Assembly (NCBI GenBank): GCA_035578905.1
Contig: JAQJVL010000732.1
Coordinates: 186,001 to 250,000 of the forward strand
DNA: 64,000 nucleotides
From: Stictocephala bisonia
Taxonomy: Eukaryota > Arthropoda > Insecta > Hemiptera > Membracidae
Reading direction: 5' to 3'
Shown here in pieces: positions 11,161 to 22,484 of the stretch. Under the pieces are notes generated by a model. That model saw only the letters and a list, made by a program, of their open reading frames with translations. It was not told the DNA's origin and made no database searches. Within the stretch, counting starts at the first letter, position 1. Every line of letters begins with the position of its first letter. The translations under genes and the position numbers were made by a program.

Positions 11161-12130
11161 AAATAACAAATATTTAAATGGCTGGTAAAATTAAATCAGA
11201 GTTACCATATGTTTTCAGTAACTCACTTTTAACCCTATACATGGCAGCTTAAAATCTCTATAGTGGCAGGCCAGTTTTTGTTGTTTTGAGCCTTATACTT
11301 CAAAATTCTGTAAAAAATACTGTTTTGCACTAAAATGTATCATTTTTTATATTGTTTTGTTCAGAAATAACTACATAATATGTTTGTTATCTTTACAATG
11401 TTATATATTCACATCAAAAATGTTTATTACCAGTAAAATATAAAAGTTTGTACATTTTGAGTTATAAAATTGAAAAGTAACCATAATTATAAAATATACT
11501 ACAGTTTTTACTGGAATAATCAAAATATACAAAATGTATGAAAAAAGGTTCTCTTCAAGATATAGAAAAATTTTGTTTCAAAATTTTTGTATTTTGTTTT
11601 ATTTTTATACATATTTGAAAAAGTGTAAATTTATGAAATTATAGGTATATACAAATAAATACGCAGAAAAATAAGTAAACTTACATTTATTTCATAAAAC
11701 CTATTTTAATGAGTACAATATAAAATATCCTTTCAAAAAATATATTTTTTTGTTTTGTTGGACATTAGTTTTTTTGTTTTTTTTACAAATAGTTGAAATT
11801 GTGAAATTTGAGAAGAATGTTTTTGCAAATAAACTAGCACAATCATGTCTCCAGGATCTCAAATCAAAGTATCTGATTACATAAACATGAAATAACATAT
11901 AACTAAACATAATTCAAAAAATAAAACACTTATCTATAACTATATATACAATTATTTGAATTTACCTGGCGCGCCGAGTGAATCATACGTCCCGTTCGAC
12001 AGGTACAATAAACAAGGTCAAGCTATAAATAGCCTCCCAAAATATGTATTCTTTGTTGACAATTTCATAACGCGTCGAATGGTATAAAAATCGATCATAT
12101 AAACCATACAGTTACTTAGCAACAGGTCGA
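11161..12130. other. No gene or recognised repeat
   Basis: AT-rich. A minus-strand open frame at 11701-11910 is low-complexity Phe/Lys/Asn-rich and has no support. Confidence 0.45.
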
Positions 12131-12136
12131 AAACAA

Positions 12137-12625
12137 TTCGATACCTACAGGTATCGTTTGCCATTATAGAAAACAAGAAAACATCACTTCAAATAAAAAT
12201 CGAATAATAAGAAATCGACATTTTAGAATGAATACAAACAGTTGGTCGTGTTGCATAGGAAATTTCTGATTCAGGGATGTAGCTCTCATCTTTCTCACAC
12301 AAACATTACCTGGTAAAAAGTGGAGGGAAAAACGTGTGTTCTTTTGTGTATACGCTCGGACGCGGGGATATTTATGGAGTGCAGATTTTGTAATTAGTCT
12401 TTTATAATTTTTTGCAAATGTATTTTTAAGAGTGTCTTTATCAAATTACAGTATTTTACTCTTGAGAATATTCCGAGTGTAATGATATATATATAATATG
12501 ATAGGATTTCATGGTTATTTGTATGAAAAACTAGCCGCTAAAAATAGGCTTGTAAATTCGATACCTCAGGTATCGTTTGCCACTGGGGAATCACTTTAAA
12601 ACGATACCTCAGGTATTCTTTGCCA
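12137..12625. repeat. Three copies of a CGATACC(T)CAGGTATCG palindrome block
   Basis: TTCGATACCTACAGGTATCG then TTTGCCA at 12137; TTCGATACCTCAGGTATCG then TTTGCCA at 12557; and CGATACCTCAGGTATTC then TTTGCCA at 12601. The first and second may be matching parts of one roughly 450-base element, but all three lie in the same orientation. Confidence 0.55.
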
Positions 12626-13020
12626 CATCAATGGTTAATGTCGGTCACTGCTTATTACAGATTTTTATTCGTATGAAACAGCAAACGTCGTCTATCACTT
12701 AAGGTATCCGTTTCGTCCTAATCATTATTATAGGTCCAATCTAGTACACCACAAGTTGGTATTATGAGTTTTTTTTTTTTTTTATTTTATTAAAAATTAT
12801 CAAGAATTACATTTAAAGTTGTATATATTTAATGTTAACGAATTATAACAATGCTAATTGTTTTACTAAATAAATGGTACCAGGTAAATGGCACAAACTT
12901 TCTCCCTTTCCCTTTGTTATGACAGATTGTTTAAAAAATGATAATTAAAGGATGTAAAAACTCACCGGAATAAAAACAAATGTTCGATTAATTACATTTC
13001 TAAGGAATATACTTACATTT
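12626..13020. other. No gene or recognised repeat
   Basis: AT-rich with a poly(T) run near 12770. Confidence 0.4.
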
Positions 13021-13290
13021 TTTACTTTTTTGAATTTTTGTATGGGTAAAAAATATACAAATATAGAACTTTCTCAAAAATGGCTCCAACAATTTTGATT
13101 AAACTTTCAGGAAAGATGTTAATTACAATTTAAAATTGTTTAGTAAAAACCGCATGTCTCAAACTTGACTAGTTTTTGAGAAATGGCAAAAAACGTATTT
13201 GGGAATCAAATTGGTAATTTTCAGTTTTGATTTTTTTTTTTTTTTTTTATTATGGGGGAACGTTTGTGCTAATTCTTTTGAACCATTTAT
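13021..13290 (+). mobile_element. Family E copy, 5'-truncated
   Basis: Shares with 23561 and 43231 the blocks CAAAAATGGCTCCAACAATT, AAAAACCGCATGTCTC, GGGAATCAAATTGGTAATTT and the end GAACCATTTAT. The hairpin start present in the other two copies is missing. Confidence 0.8.
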
Positions 13291-13338
13291 CTTCTATACC
13301 ACCACTTGTGATGGTAGTCACCTTGTTTTTAAAGTTAA

Positions 13339-13614
13339 ATGACGTTAGTGGTTGCGAGGTTCCATTATTTTAAACAATCGAAAACAAATGTAACCATTAC
13401 AACGACACTCGATAGTGTACGTACGGTTCTGGGAATGTGCGCAAGAGTACACGAGCCAGTCGGCGTCCCCGTTATCGCTGAGCATGACCCTGCCGACTCA
13501 GCGTCTCTAGCAGCAGACGATCCGTCAGCAGTATCAGCCGGTGCAACAGTCGAGCGGCGCCGTTCTTTCATCCGTCCCCAACGTCTTTACTATCCTGTAC
13601 ACGAATTGAATTGA
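13339..13614 (+). CDS. Unassigned open frame in a CpG-rich islet
   Basis: A 91-codon open frame whose middle (13426-13600) is far richer in GC and CpG than its surroundings. The product is Ala/Val/Ser-rich and ends RSFIRPQRLYYPVHELN. I recognise no domain. The minus strand is also open over 13365-13571, so coding strand, and coding status at all, is unsure. It could be a promoter or first exon of a gene, or a GC-rich mobile element. No convincing splice sites were found at its edges. Confidence 0.2.
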   Translation: MTLVVARFHYFKQSKTNVTITTTLDSVRTVLGMCARVHEPVGVPVIAEHDPADSASLAADDPSAVSAGATVERRRSFIRPQRLYYPVHELN

Positions 13615-13776
13615 AAGAAAAGTATCGTAGAATTGTTCTTTTATTGCAATGTCCTAATGTTTTAAATTTATGTATTACTCTTTGGTCAAATCACACACAA
13701 CGTATACAAGAAAAACTTTGACAACAAATACAATTATACATTTTAATTGTAATGGTTTTTTTGATATTTTCTGAAC

Positions 13777-13983
13777 CACGGAGAAAAAACAAAGGTTGCT
13801 TTCTTATGGCCGCAGCGAACGACTCAGTGGCAGTTATAAAAAGTTTACAAATGATTTTGGAAGAATAAGGGAGGGAATGACAAGGTGCTGGCCCTGCCAT
13901 CGTATGGTAAACTGGAGAAATAGCTACTCGACACATATTTAGCGCACTATTGGATGAGACTCGTGTTTCATTGTTCATTGTGT
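13777..13983 (+). mobile_element. Family B MITE copy (deleted form)
   Basis: Left end CACGGAGAAAAAACAAAGG and right end CATTGTTCATTGTG are diverged forms of the Family B ends. The inner CTTTCTTATGGCCGCAGCGA and TCGACACATATTTAGCGCAC blocks are conserved. At about 207 bases it lacks part of the centre. No clear target duplication. Confidence 0.8.
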
Positions 13984-14259
13984 GCCTGAAAGTTCTTTCA
14001 TTGTTGAGTTAACAAGACTTGAGGCTTGAAGTAACATGCTACTTCAGCTGTGGTTTTTAAACTTACAAACAACGTGTTTAAATGTCAATTTCCATATTGT
14101 CCCTTGTACTTCTCAAATTTCACAAAGCGTAATTATTCGCCATAAAAAGTGAAAAGTCAAGTTAGGCGTTAGTAAAAGACGCTTGAATTAAAAATAATAA
14201 ATTAAAAAATAAAAACTGTACTATTCATTAGTAAGATTCATAGATAATACGATCGTAGA

Positions 14260-14560
14260 GTTATGGGTCAGATGAGTAGATGAACGAGTGTTATTGTCGA
14301 CCGTTCTTCAGAAAGAAATATTTGTAATTAGCCTAATATACAAGGCGACGGAGAGACGTGCAGTTTTACGTGGAATCCAAACCACGTAGTTTTGATCTGA
14401 TTTTCAGCTAATGACAGGTCTGACACTCAGTTCTCTCCCTACACATCTGATCTTTGACTATCATCCAACATGGACACTTCAAACCTCTCTAGTAGTGTCC
14501 ACGTCTATGGCAATCGAGCATAAAACCTTTCGTCTACACTCCTCAACATCTTGTCTCTGC
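14260..14560 (-). mobile_element. Family A copy
   Basis: Reverse orientation. The central hairpin is kept as ACGTGGAATCCAAACCACGT, the CCCAACATGGACAC-like block as CCAACATGGACAC. The 3' tail side is truncated or replaced. Confidence 0.75.
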
Positions 14561-15419
14561 GCAACTCTTGCAGACTATCGGTAAATAGAATAAGCTGCGG
14601 ACGGCTGTACCACGAGTGGCGATCGGTTGACCTACAGGGATCATCGTAGTGGTACGTAAGGAATGTCAGACCAACCCTTGACTACTCGGTTACTTTGCAC
14701 AGTGTAGTGTCATTACACACTTGATCTACTTTGTATCGCAAAGTGAACGCTTAAAAGCCTTTTAAGAGGTTTTCCTTTATGAAACACTTAGAGTGGTGTC
14801 CGATTCCGTAAAATATTCCATCTTCGTTCACCTTTTATGTGACATTTTACAATAAATGAATTATACAGTGTGAGTTCTTAATTACCGGTATCTGCATTTT
14901 TAAAATAATCAATCAAGTTTTACGAAGACCTATAAATAACAGTTTGAAATTAGTAAATGGAACTGAATTCAGATACATTGTTTTTCGGCATAAAACCTGT
15001 TCGGTGATGAGAGATTTAGTAATTGGTTTTTTTGATCCTAAGCCAACAAGGTAAAACTTCTTAATTTGCATAGTTGAACAATAATATAATGTAAATTTAC
15101 TAAAATTTCATGGTGAACATTGTAAAGCAAGCAAATGTCATTGAAACTGGATCTAGGCTTCAACAGTAAATAACATCAATAAGGCTATTTAATGCCGTAA
15201 GTGTGACAACTTTTATTATTTGCAGTGTCCAGATACGTTTATTAGAATGACTGTATTTATGAAAATTTACTCACATGTGTTAGGGGAAACTCTGGAAAGA
15301 TGACTGTTGGGTGTTTTCTATGTAATAAACTCTATGTTAACTAGGTGAGAAACCTACATTTCGCTGTGATACAGAGCAGCAAAAGTCTCAAACAGCACAA
15401 TTAGCGTATTACAACAAAC
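14561..15419. other. No gene or recognised repeat
   Basis: Mostly AT-rich. A slightly GC-richer part at 14580-14660 has no long frame. Confidence 0.4.
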
Positions 15420-16370
15420 AACAAAGGGCCCAACAGCACAGGACAAGTAGTGTGTCAGAACAGACAGCAACAGGTCTTACAGCATAGACGATGACAAGTA
15501 GTGTGTCATAACAGACATCATCAGGTCTTACAGCACAGACGTTGACAAGTAGCGTGTCAAAACAGACAGCAACAGATCTTACAGCATAGACGTTGACAAG
15601 TAGTGTGCCAGAACAGACAACAACATGTCTTACAGAACAGACGTTGACAAGTAGTGTGTCAGAATACTTGTCACATCCTGCCAACATCTGTGCTGTGAGA
15701 CCTGTTGCTGACTGTTCTGACACTACTTGTCAACGTCTGTTCTGTAAGACCTGTTGTTGTCAGTTCTGACACACTACTTGTCAACGTCTGTTCTGTAAGA
15801 CCTGTTGTTGTCTGTTCTGACGCACTACTTGCCAACATCTGTGCTGTGAGACCTGTTGCTGACTGTTCTGACACTACTTGTCAACGTCTGTTCTGTAAGA
15901 CCTGTTGTTGTCTGATATGACACACTATTTGTCAACGTCTGTGCTGTAAGACCTGTTGTTGTCAGTTCTGACACACTACTTGTCAACGTCTGTTCTGTAA
16001 GACCTGTTGTTGTCTGTTCTGACGCACTACTTGCCAACATCTGTGCTGTGAGACCTGTTGCTGTCTGTTCTGACACACTAATTGTCAACACTACTGACAC
16101 ACTACTTCAAAAACAGACAGCAACAGGTCTTACAGCACAGATGTTGGCAAGTAGTGCGTCAGAACAGACAACAACAGGTCTTACAGAACATACGTTGACA
16201 AGTAGTGTGTCAGAACAGACTACAATAGGTCTTACAGCACAGATGTTAACAAATAGTGTGTCAGAACAGACAACTGCAGTTCTTACAGCACAGATGTTGA
16301 CAAATAATGTGTCAGAACAGATCTGTCAGTACAACTTGTGTCGGCGTTGAAGTACGATCAGTTACATAAC
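15420..16370. repeat. 51-bp minisatellite with an internal inverted block
   Basis: About 18 copies of a 51-base unit with the core CAACAGGTCTTACAGCACAG and GACAAGTAGTGTGTCAGAAC. Units are direct at 15440-15663, reverse-complemented at 15664-16095, and direct again at 16105-16325. The unit is 17 codons, so long parts are open and encode Thr/Ser-rich repeats such as SEQTTTGLTEQTLTSSV, on the minus strand in the inverted block and on the plus strand in the last block. The first block has in-frame stops (ACAGCATAG). Unit divergence is low within blocks. No start, signal peptide or flanking exon is visible, so I treat it as non-coding. Confidence 0.92.
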
Positions 16371-16790
16371 ACACAACAAAAGGTCCATCAGCACAAGTCA
16401 ACAGCCTGAAACTAGGACGACCCACCCCCGCCCCTCCTCCCGGTTACTCGTGTTACACCCCACACAGTAATGGAAACCAATGAGTTTCATCCCCGGTTCA
16501 CAGTTGTCTTCAAAGAAACATAATTGGTACCTATAACAACGTTATTAGTTAGTAATAGCGATTTGTGCAGTCTTCTTGGTGGACTCATTTACCTTGTTTG
16601 TTTTATTTGCCAACAATTTAAATACAAAATATTTATATAAAATTGAATATTTTTAATGCTTAATGTTGAATACTTTATGGTTTTTACAATGTGGTGGTGT
16701 TTTCATTCAAATATTTTTTGGTATTAGAACAATTTTTAATTACGTCTATAAGACAATTTAAATAAAACGTTAAATTATGCATTTATTTCT
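16371..16790. other. No gene or recognised repeat
   Basis: A C-rich patch (16415-16440) then AT-rich DNA. Confidence 0.4.
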
Positions 16791-17165
16791 AAGTTTTACA
16801 AATTTACTTCTAATTTTAAGAAGACTTTTCGTTACCGAAAAGCGAATGTGAAAAGTGTCAAAGTATCTTTAAAACATTCCTAATAAATCGTCTTTTTGTA
16901 CATTGGACTTAAAGAACGTGTTTCGTTGGCTGTCGTAGCTTCACGTTTTTGTAACTGAAAGCACAGCAAAATAATTTATTGAACACCGTGCTTTCAGTTA
17001 AAAAACCGTAAAGCTATGTCAGCCAACGAAATACGTTCTTTAAGTCCAACGTACCAAATAAAAGAGGATTTATTAGGTTTGTTTTTAAGATAGTTTGACA
17101 CCTTTTACATTCTCATTTTGGTGATGAAAAGTCCTCTTAAATTTGGAAGTGATTGTAAAACTTAA
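16791..17165. mobile_element. 375-bp foldback element
   Basis: Arms of about 180 bases pair around a turn near 16978. Matching landmarks: GGACTTAAAGAACGTGTTTC against GAAATACGTTCTTTAAGTCC, AACTGAAAGCAC against GTGCTTTCAGTT, and AAGTTTTACA against TGTAAAACTT. Identity looks near 85%. No open frame; target duplication not resolved. Confidence 0.85.
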
Positions 17166-17823
17166 AAAATGTTACCTTCCTTAAATAAACCACAGTAAAA
17201 AGCAATAAATCTTAACGAAAACCGTTTACTCTGATGGAAAATTTAACGCTCTTTAAGAATATACCACAATTTTGACTGTTTTGTTTCTATTTTTATAGGA
17301 AAAACTGACTATTAGTCACAAGTCACTAATTTTGTAAACAAAATTTTAAACATCGCTATTTAAAGAGACATTTGAATTTAAAAATGTCTAAAACTACTGT
17401 TTTACTCCAAATAACGTGAACAATAATAACCCATTTATGTGTAATGTACGTAATGTATGACATAGAAATGTCAGAAATGTGGCCTAATGTTTCGTCCAGA
17501 CAGATACAAACACAGTTGCTGTGTATGTTACAGATACAAACTACAGTAGTTCGTCAGTCACTCGAGTGTTGAGTTCCCGAACTGACGTTTCCAGGCCAAG
17601 GTGCCCCGGCCAACGATCCCGACCTTTGTCGATATACTAAATGACTCATTGACAACCTCTGATTCGTGCTCACAATCAATCCACTCTGGGCGGTTGCAAA
17701 TCGTAGCTAAGTTTTAGATAGTTTCTGTTTGATTCGAAAATAGTTTTTAGAATTACAGTGCTGGAAAAAAAATCAATCAACACCTACACAAATTATATTG
17801 TCTTCAATTCTTTTTGACGACAC
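17166..17823. other. No gene or recognised repeat
   Basis: Contains ACAGATACAAAC twice (17500, 17530) and a GC-richer patch at 17560-17640 without a long frame. Confidence 0.4.
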
Positions 17824-18190
17824 TGGCGGCGCAAAAGTAACCCAGCTACTCGGGAACAAAGTGCAGTTGAGATCGTAGGCGATAGGTTCTACATGGCGTT
17901 TGCTCAATGGTTGCCATCGACGTAGACACTACTAGAGAGAAGTCTGAGTTGTCTGTTTTGGCTGGTAGTCAGGGTCCGGATATTGTGGAGGGGGAAAGAA
18001 CTGAGTAGCTGAAATCAGACCAGTAGTGTATTTCGGATTCCACGTAAAGCTGCTGTAGATCACTAAGTTGCCCTGGCTATTGGACTATCAATAAATGGCC
18101 TTTTCAAAGGACCAGTCGTACTCAGTTAGTAACCAGACTACACAGGTCAAATACGCACAAAGTTGTGTCGGCGTCTCGTATCTTAGAATA
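17824..18190 (+). mobile_element. Family A copy, near full length
   Basis: One of the longest 5' ends: TAACCCAGCTACTCGGGAAC, then GATCGTAGGCGATAGG, the central hairpin as TTCGGATTCCACG, and the 3' block GTTGTGTCGGCGTCTCG with a decayed tail. Confidence 0.85.
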
Positions 18191-18633
18191 TAAGGCCTAT
18201 TACGGCGTAAATATATTTTTCAAAAATACAACGACATGTTTTTGACACTGAGTGTATCAGTAAGTAATGGGTTCACCGTAACGCACAGCACCAACGGCGG
18301 TACGCGAGAGCGTTTCTCATTGAAAGCTGATTTCACAAATTACTTAATTCATAAGGATTTGTTTTGAGCTACGTACCCCATTTGACGTTATTATAAAATA
18401 ACATCGACAGCAACAGCAAAGAATTTTTATTTGACTTGACGCATAGATATTCTTAATGCATGGAGATAATTTAGGGAGTTTAGAATGGAAAACCTACTGT
18501 TATCTCCCTAGATGAGCGAATATTATATCAATTGTATTTAACCGTACGGGTATTGAATACACGGTTAAATATCTTTGTGTCTCTGTTTGATAATTGTTTT
18601 AGCAAATAACAGTAGACACTTACGTAACAGCAA

Positions 18634-18750
18634 ATGCCGCAGAAAAGTGGCCCTGAAGATGCGGAGCTAATGTTGTCCATTCCGCTATCTGCTTCAGAGA
18701 CGATTGCGTCCGAAGCGGTTGGCCGTGGTTCAATAAAATCACAACTCTAG
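18634..18750 (+). CDS. Small unassigned ORF, 38 codons
   Basis: Starts at ATG 18634, ends at TAG 18748-18750, product beginning MPQKSGPEDAELMLSIPLSA. Codons are markedly GC-rich (GAA GAT GCG GAG, ACG ATT GCG TCC GAA GCG) against AT-rich flanks, and CpG-rich DNA continues to about 18870. Upstream, TTGATAATTGTTTTAG|C resembles a splice acceptor. No domain recognised. It may be a terminal exon, a small ORF, or chance. Confidence 0.22.
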   Translation: MPQKSGPEDAELMLSIPLSASETIASEAVGRGSIKSQL

Positions 18751-18877
18751 TAGCGGTTTGACGTAAACGCAGTCCGCCGAGCGACGAGCGGATGCGTGGA
18801 AATAGTTTGCAGACGAAAGATAGACGTCAGCAGACAACCGGAGCTGAGAGTGTCGGCCGCCGAGTGTTGGTAGGATC

Positions 18878-19330
18878 ACAGGCTAAAAGGAACAAAGAGG
18901 TTGCTTTGTTATGGTCGCAGCGACCGCTTCTGCGACAGTTATAAGTAGATTTCAAACCAATCAATGGTCACTGCTGCTAATGACGTAGTGGGTGGGACTT
19001 GATAAAGCATGCGGGTATCCGTCATCCTGGTTGGCATGACAAATTTTAAATGGAATTATACAGTGGGGGGAGAGTATTTCTCCGTCTCACCTCCACTACT
19101 GAGTGAATCTCACTCGTACCAGTGCATTTTGTAGGCCGCTTTCTAAGTGGCCTGTCTGTACGCACATTATTTTAGTATTACATCATTGCACGCCTGTAGT
19201 AATAATTACTACCTTTATCCTTGAGGCAAGATGCTGGCCCAGTCAACGTATGATAAACTGGAGCAGAAATTACTACTCGACATACATTCAGCGCATTATT
19301 GTATGTAACCTCTGTGTTCTTCTTATCTGT
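18878..19330 (+). mobile_element. Family B MITE with a perfect 9-bp target duplication
   Basis: Ends ACAGGCTAAAAGGAACAAAG and (reverse complement) ACAGATAAGAAGAACACAG form the terminal inverted repeat. GGTAGGATC stands directly on both sides (18869-18877 and 19331-19339). This fixes the element boundaries. Inside it is split by a Family C insertion at about 18956-19166, so the original element was about 240 bases, like the other copies. The 9-base duplication fits Mutator-like or Merlin-like transposition better than the usual 8 of hAT; the superfamily is not decided. Confidence 0.88.
18956..19166 (+). mobile_element. Family C copy nested inside Family B
   Basis: Starts at AATCAATGGTCACTGCTGCT, carries AATGACGTAGTGGGTGGGAC, then the ATTTCTCCGTCTCACCTCCA block, and ends near GTAGGCCGCTTTCTAAGTGG CCTGTCTGTAC. 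The other Family B copies run straight through the corresponding place. Confidence 0.8.
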
Positions 19331-19339
19331 GGTAGGATC

Positions 19340-19892
19340 CGGATCTTCATTTTCCTATCGGAATTTTAAGAAGCATTTGCTACGGAATTCGATTATCTAT
19401 TTTAAAATTTGTATTTTTGAAATTTACTGAACAGTTACGAGAATTAGCAACCTCAAAACATTGGTGGTAGCCAATGAACATTTTCCATTAAAATGTCTCC
19501 ATTGAACTAGTTCTAAAACAGACGTACTACAAAATACGTCCCTCTTTCAAACAGTTGTTGAATAACACATACTTTACATGCTGTTCCAACACTGAATACA
19601 TAAAAAAGAGTTACTCACATAGGCTGTTCAGGATCTGCAGTGTGTAAAATTAATTACATACAAAGTAAACCGCACTAGTGCCGATGTAGAAACATGAACA
19701 CTAGCTTCTGCTAGAAACATAGTAACAGTTGGTATCTGACACTTATCAGTGCTATTGCTGTTTGATAAAAATAAGTTGTCGCTTAGGAATGTTTGGGCTT
19801 TGTTGCTTTTTAAATATCTCTTCATATTTAGCAAAATGCGCAGATGCTAATTGTCATATGTGATCAATTATTATGTCTCATAGGAATATACT
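19340..19892. other. No gene or recognised repeat
   Basis: AT-rich with only short open frames. Confidence 0.4.
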
Positions 19893-20186
19893 GATTAGGG
19901 ATTGCCCGGGCAGTGATCAAGTTGTGTTTGATTAGGGATTTCCTGGGCAGTGATCAAATTGTGTTTGATTAGAGATTTCCCGGGCAGTGATCAAGTTGTG
20001 TTTTTAGCGATTGCTCGGGCAGTGGTCAAATTGTGTTTGATTAGCGATTGCTCGGGCAGTGGTCAAATTGTGTTTGATTAGCGATTGCTCGGGCAGTGGT
20101 CAAATTGTGTTTGATTAGGGATTGCCCGGGCAGTGATCAAACTGTGTTTGATTAGAGATTGCCTGGGCAGTGATCAAGTTGTGTTT
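19893..20186. repeat. 37-bp minisatellite, 8 copies
   Basis: The unit contains GATTAGCGATTGCTCGGGCA and GTGATCAAATTGTGTTT. The fourth copy is a few bases short. Middle units share GCGATTGCTCGGGCAGTGG and outer units share the GGGATTGCCCGGG form, so the array expanded from the middle. No spacers, so not CRISPR-like. Confidence 0.95.
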
Positions 20187-20835
20187 CGTCCTAGGACTAC
20201 CTGTCATTCAACGCTTAATAAAGCTTTATATGCTATTTCACAATCCTAATAATGTTTATTCGTCTTGAATTTACAGTGAAATAAGAAACACTGTTGTACT
20301 TGGCAGAAGCTACGGAAACCAAAGGTGGACCACAGCATGACCAAAAAAGATGAAAAAATTAGTAACAGTTAAATATTTGACAGTAAATTATACCATCTAA
20401 CAGTGTCTGTGCCATAATTATTGTCATTCGCTTCAAACTGATGACCGCCGATACACTCATTGTGAAGGCGCTGATATCAGCTGAATCTTTACGGAGTGGT
20501 CTCATTCCATTAAAATGACAACGCGTAGATCTATTTGACACCGTTAAGGCCGGAAATAAGTTTTGCCACATTGACGACGACTGAGTCACCGACTAACAAC
20601 GGCGCAGTATTGTTAATCCGGATCCAATTACTGCAGATAAGACAATCGTACCGTGTCAAACCGCACCTCTCAAGGCTGTGGTTAAATCTGTTTCCGCTAT
20701 CTCGTCGCTTTAAACGGGAAAGTTATAAAATCTGTTTTAGTTTAATGTCGTCGTTAATCCGACATAACTGTTAATTGAGGCAGGGCCCACGATTGTAGCG
20801 CTTACCAGTAGATTTCTCTTGTAATAGGAATTTTC
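20187..20835. other. No supported gene
   Basis: 20460-20650 is moderately GC-rich and open on both strands (20359-20589 minus, 20535-20774 plus) but nothing is recognisable. Confidence 0.35.
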
Positions 20836-20988
20836 TGCGTCATCCTGGTTGCCATGACAAAGTTTAAATGGAATTACACCGTGGGCGGGGGAGAGCATTT
20901 CTCCGTCTCACCTCCACCACTAAGTGCATCTCACTCTCACCAGTGCATTTCGTAGGCCGATTTCTAAGTAGCCTATCTGTACACACAG
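20836..20988 (+). mobile_element. Family C fragment (3' half)
   Basis: Begins at GTCATCCTGGTTGCCATGAC and keeps GAGCATTTCTCCGTCTCACC and the CTAAGTAGCCTATCTGTAC end. The GC-box core is missing. Confidence 0.8.
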
Positions 20989-21460
20989 TTTTCTTTTTAT
21001 TACTAACCCAAGTTTATGGTGCCAAGTAATTGCAGTTTGATCGTGAACGTTATCAACGTAAATTTAAATCCATTACAAAATAGTAGCATCAAGCAAGGCG
21101 GCTCTTGTACAAAAAATTACAAATCTATTTTTGTCGATACAGTGTTTATCAGAAAAGCCGAGAAGTAAATATTTTCGTTTCTGTGTGTCATCACACCGAC
21201 GTTTACTGAAGCCTCGATAGATTAGACAACGCGTCATGGTGGCGTGATTCTTATTGACTCCAGATAACGCTGTTTACAGATCGTTTCGACACTGCACAGA
21301 TGGAATATTTATTTACAATAGTAGAATATATATTGTAACTCATCACGAAATCTCCGAAACCGGAGTTAGCTTTGGTATCATAGACACCCACCTAAAAGTG
21401 TTTATCGAAATGCATTTGTAGGATGATAGAATAAAAAACATGACGCAAAAGCTTGGCTGT
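20989..21460. other. No gene or recognised repeat
   Basis: Nothing supportable. Confidence 0.4.
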
Positions 21461-21837
21461 AATTGGACCCCGGGTAGAAACCGACCTGCATGTTATCTTT
21501 AGCGGGTTTAGCTGATAGGGGTTCCAGCTGCGAGGGGAATCTTACCACCGCTGAGCTGCCTTCCTTGACGGGCGAGACTAACTTCCGCCGTCAAGTATTC
21601 AACTTTCGCAATAGGTTTTATTTGAAAAATAACTGTAACGAACTGTACAAATTTGTTTTATTGCTACTTATTGTTTATATTAGCATTCGTTGTGTTATCG
21701 ATATTATTAATTGTTATTTTAATATTAAATAATAATTGAATGTAATCGTTCTAAGCTTGACCCGTTAGTGTTAACCAAACCAACCAATGGTCACTGTTGC
21801 CAATGAAGTAGTGGGCGGGGCTTGCTATTGCGCCGTC
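21461..21837 (+). mobile_element. Family C, long form with 5' extension
   Basis: The 5' extension (GATAGGGGTTCCAGCTGCGA, then a CCACCGCTGAGCTGCC block) also occurs at 35705 and 27335. It is followed here by about 130 bases of AT-rich DNA, then GTTCTAAGCTTGACCCGTTA and the Family C start CCAATGGTCACTGTTGCC with AGTAGTGGGCGGGGCTTG. A short open frame across the junction has no support as a gene. Confidence 0.65.
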
Positions 21838-21850
21838 AGCACGTGAATTG

Positions 21851-21975
21851 TTCACGTCGATGGCAACCACTGAGTAGACACTGTATCGGTATTAAGAGGG
21901 CCGAGACAGAACCTACCGCCTTCAATCTCCACCAAACATTGTCCCCAAGTTGCTGGGTTACAGCACTGCGCTACT
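21851..21975 (-). mobile_element. Family A fragment (5' end)
   Basis: Reverse complement of the Family A start, including CACGTCGATGGCAACCACTG and GTCCCCAAGTTGCTGGGTTA CAGCACTGCGC, which shows how far the 5' end extends. It abuts Family C. Confidence 0.75.
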
Positions 21976-22484
21976 AGTGCCGATTGTTAAATAGCAACAT
22001 TCTCGTCAACTCTTATTGTTCGGGCAGAAAGCATTGTTGTGAATAATCTTTGTTTGGTACGGTTTTGGAAAGTACGAAGATTGTATCGTTAATTATGTCG
22101 ATATACTAGTAAAAGAGCGATGACTTATGTCCTATGCTTATTTTTGTTGTAAAAAAATATTCTGCTCACTTAAAAACAATATTACTGGGCACATTTGACT
22201 CATGTCAGCAACAACATACAACGTGATTCACTTTTGTGATCATTATGTTTTTTTTTATCGCTACAAACCCAATAAAAGCCATAACTATCTCAACACAATG
22301 GCACTATACTGCTTGTTATCAATAGTTTTATGTTGTACTGTAGCGATACTATCTTAAGGAAAACATTTAACTTTGGTAATTAAATGTCAAATTATGCATT
22401 TTTTAACTCTCCTTAAAAATCAGTCTGTTTTACACCTCTTGTGAGTCATCCTGGGATAAAACACACAATTCTTGAAGTCGAATT
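21976..22484. other. No gene or recognised repeat
   Basis: AT-rich. Confidence 0.4.

Noticed and set aside
15409..16350. Four overlapping 70-105-codon Thr/Ser-rich genes
   Set aside because: All are readings of the 51-base minisatellite in its two orientations; the first block carries in-frame stops.
19893..20186. CRISPR-like array
   Set aside because: Units are contiguous 37-mers without unique spacers, in eukaryotic repeat-rich DNA.
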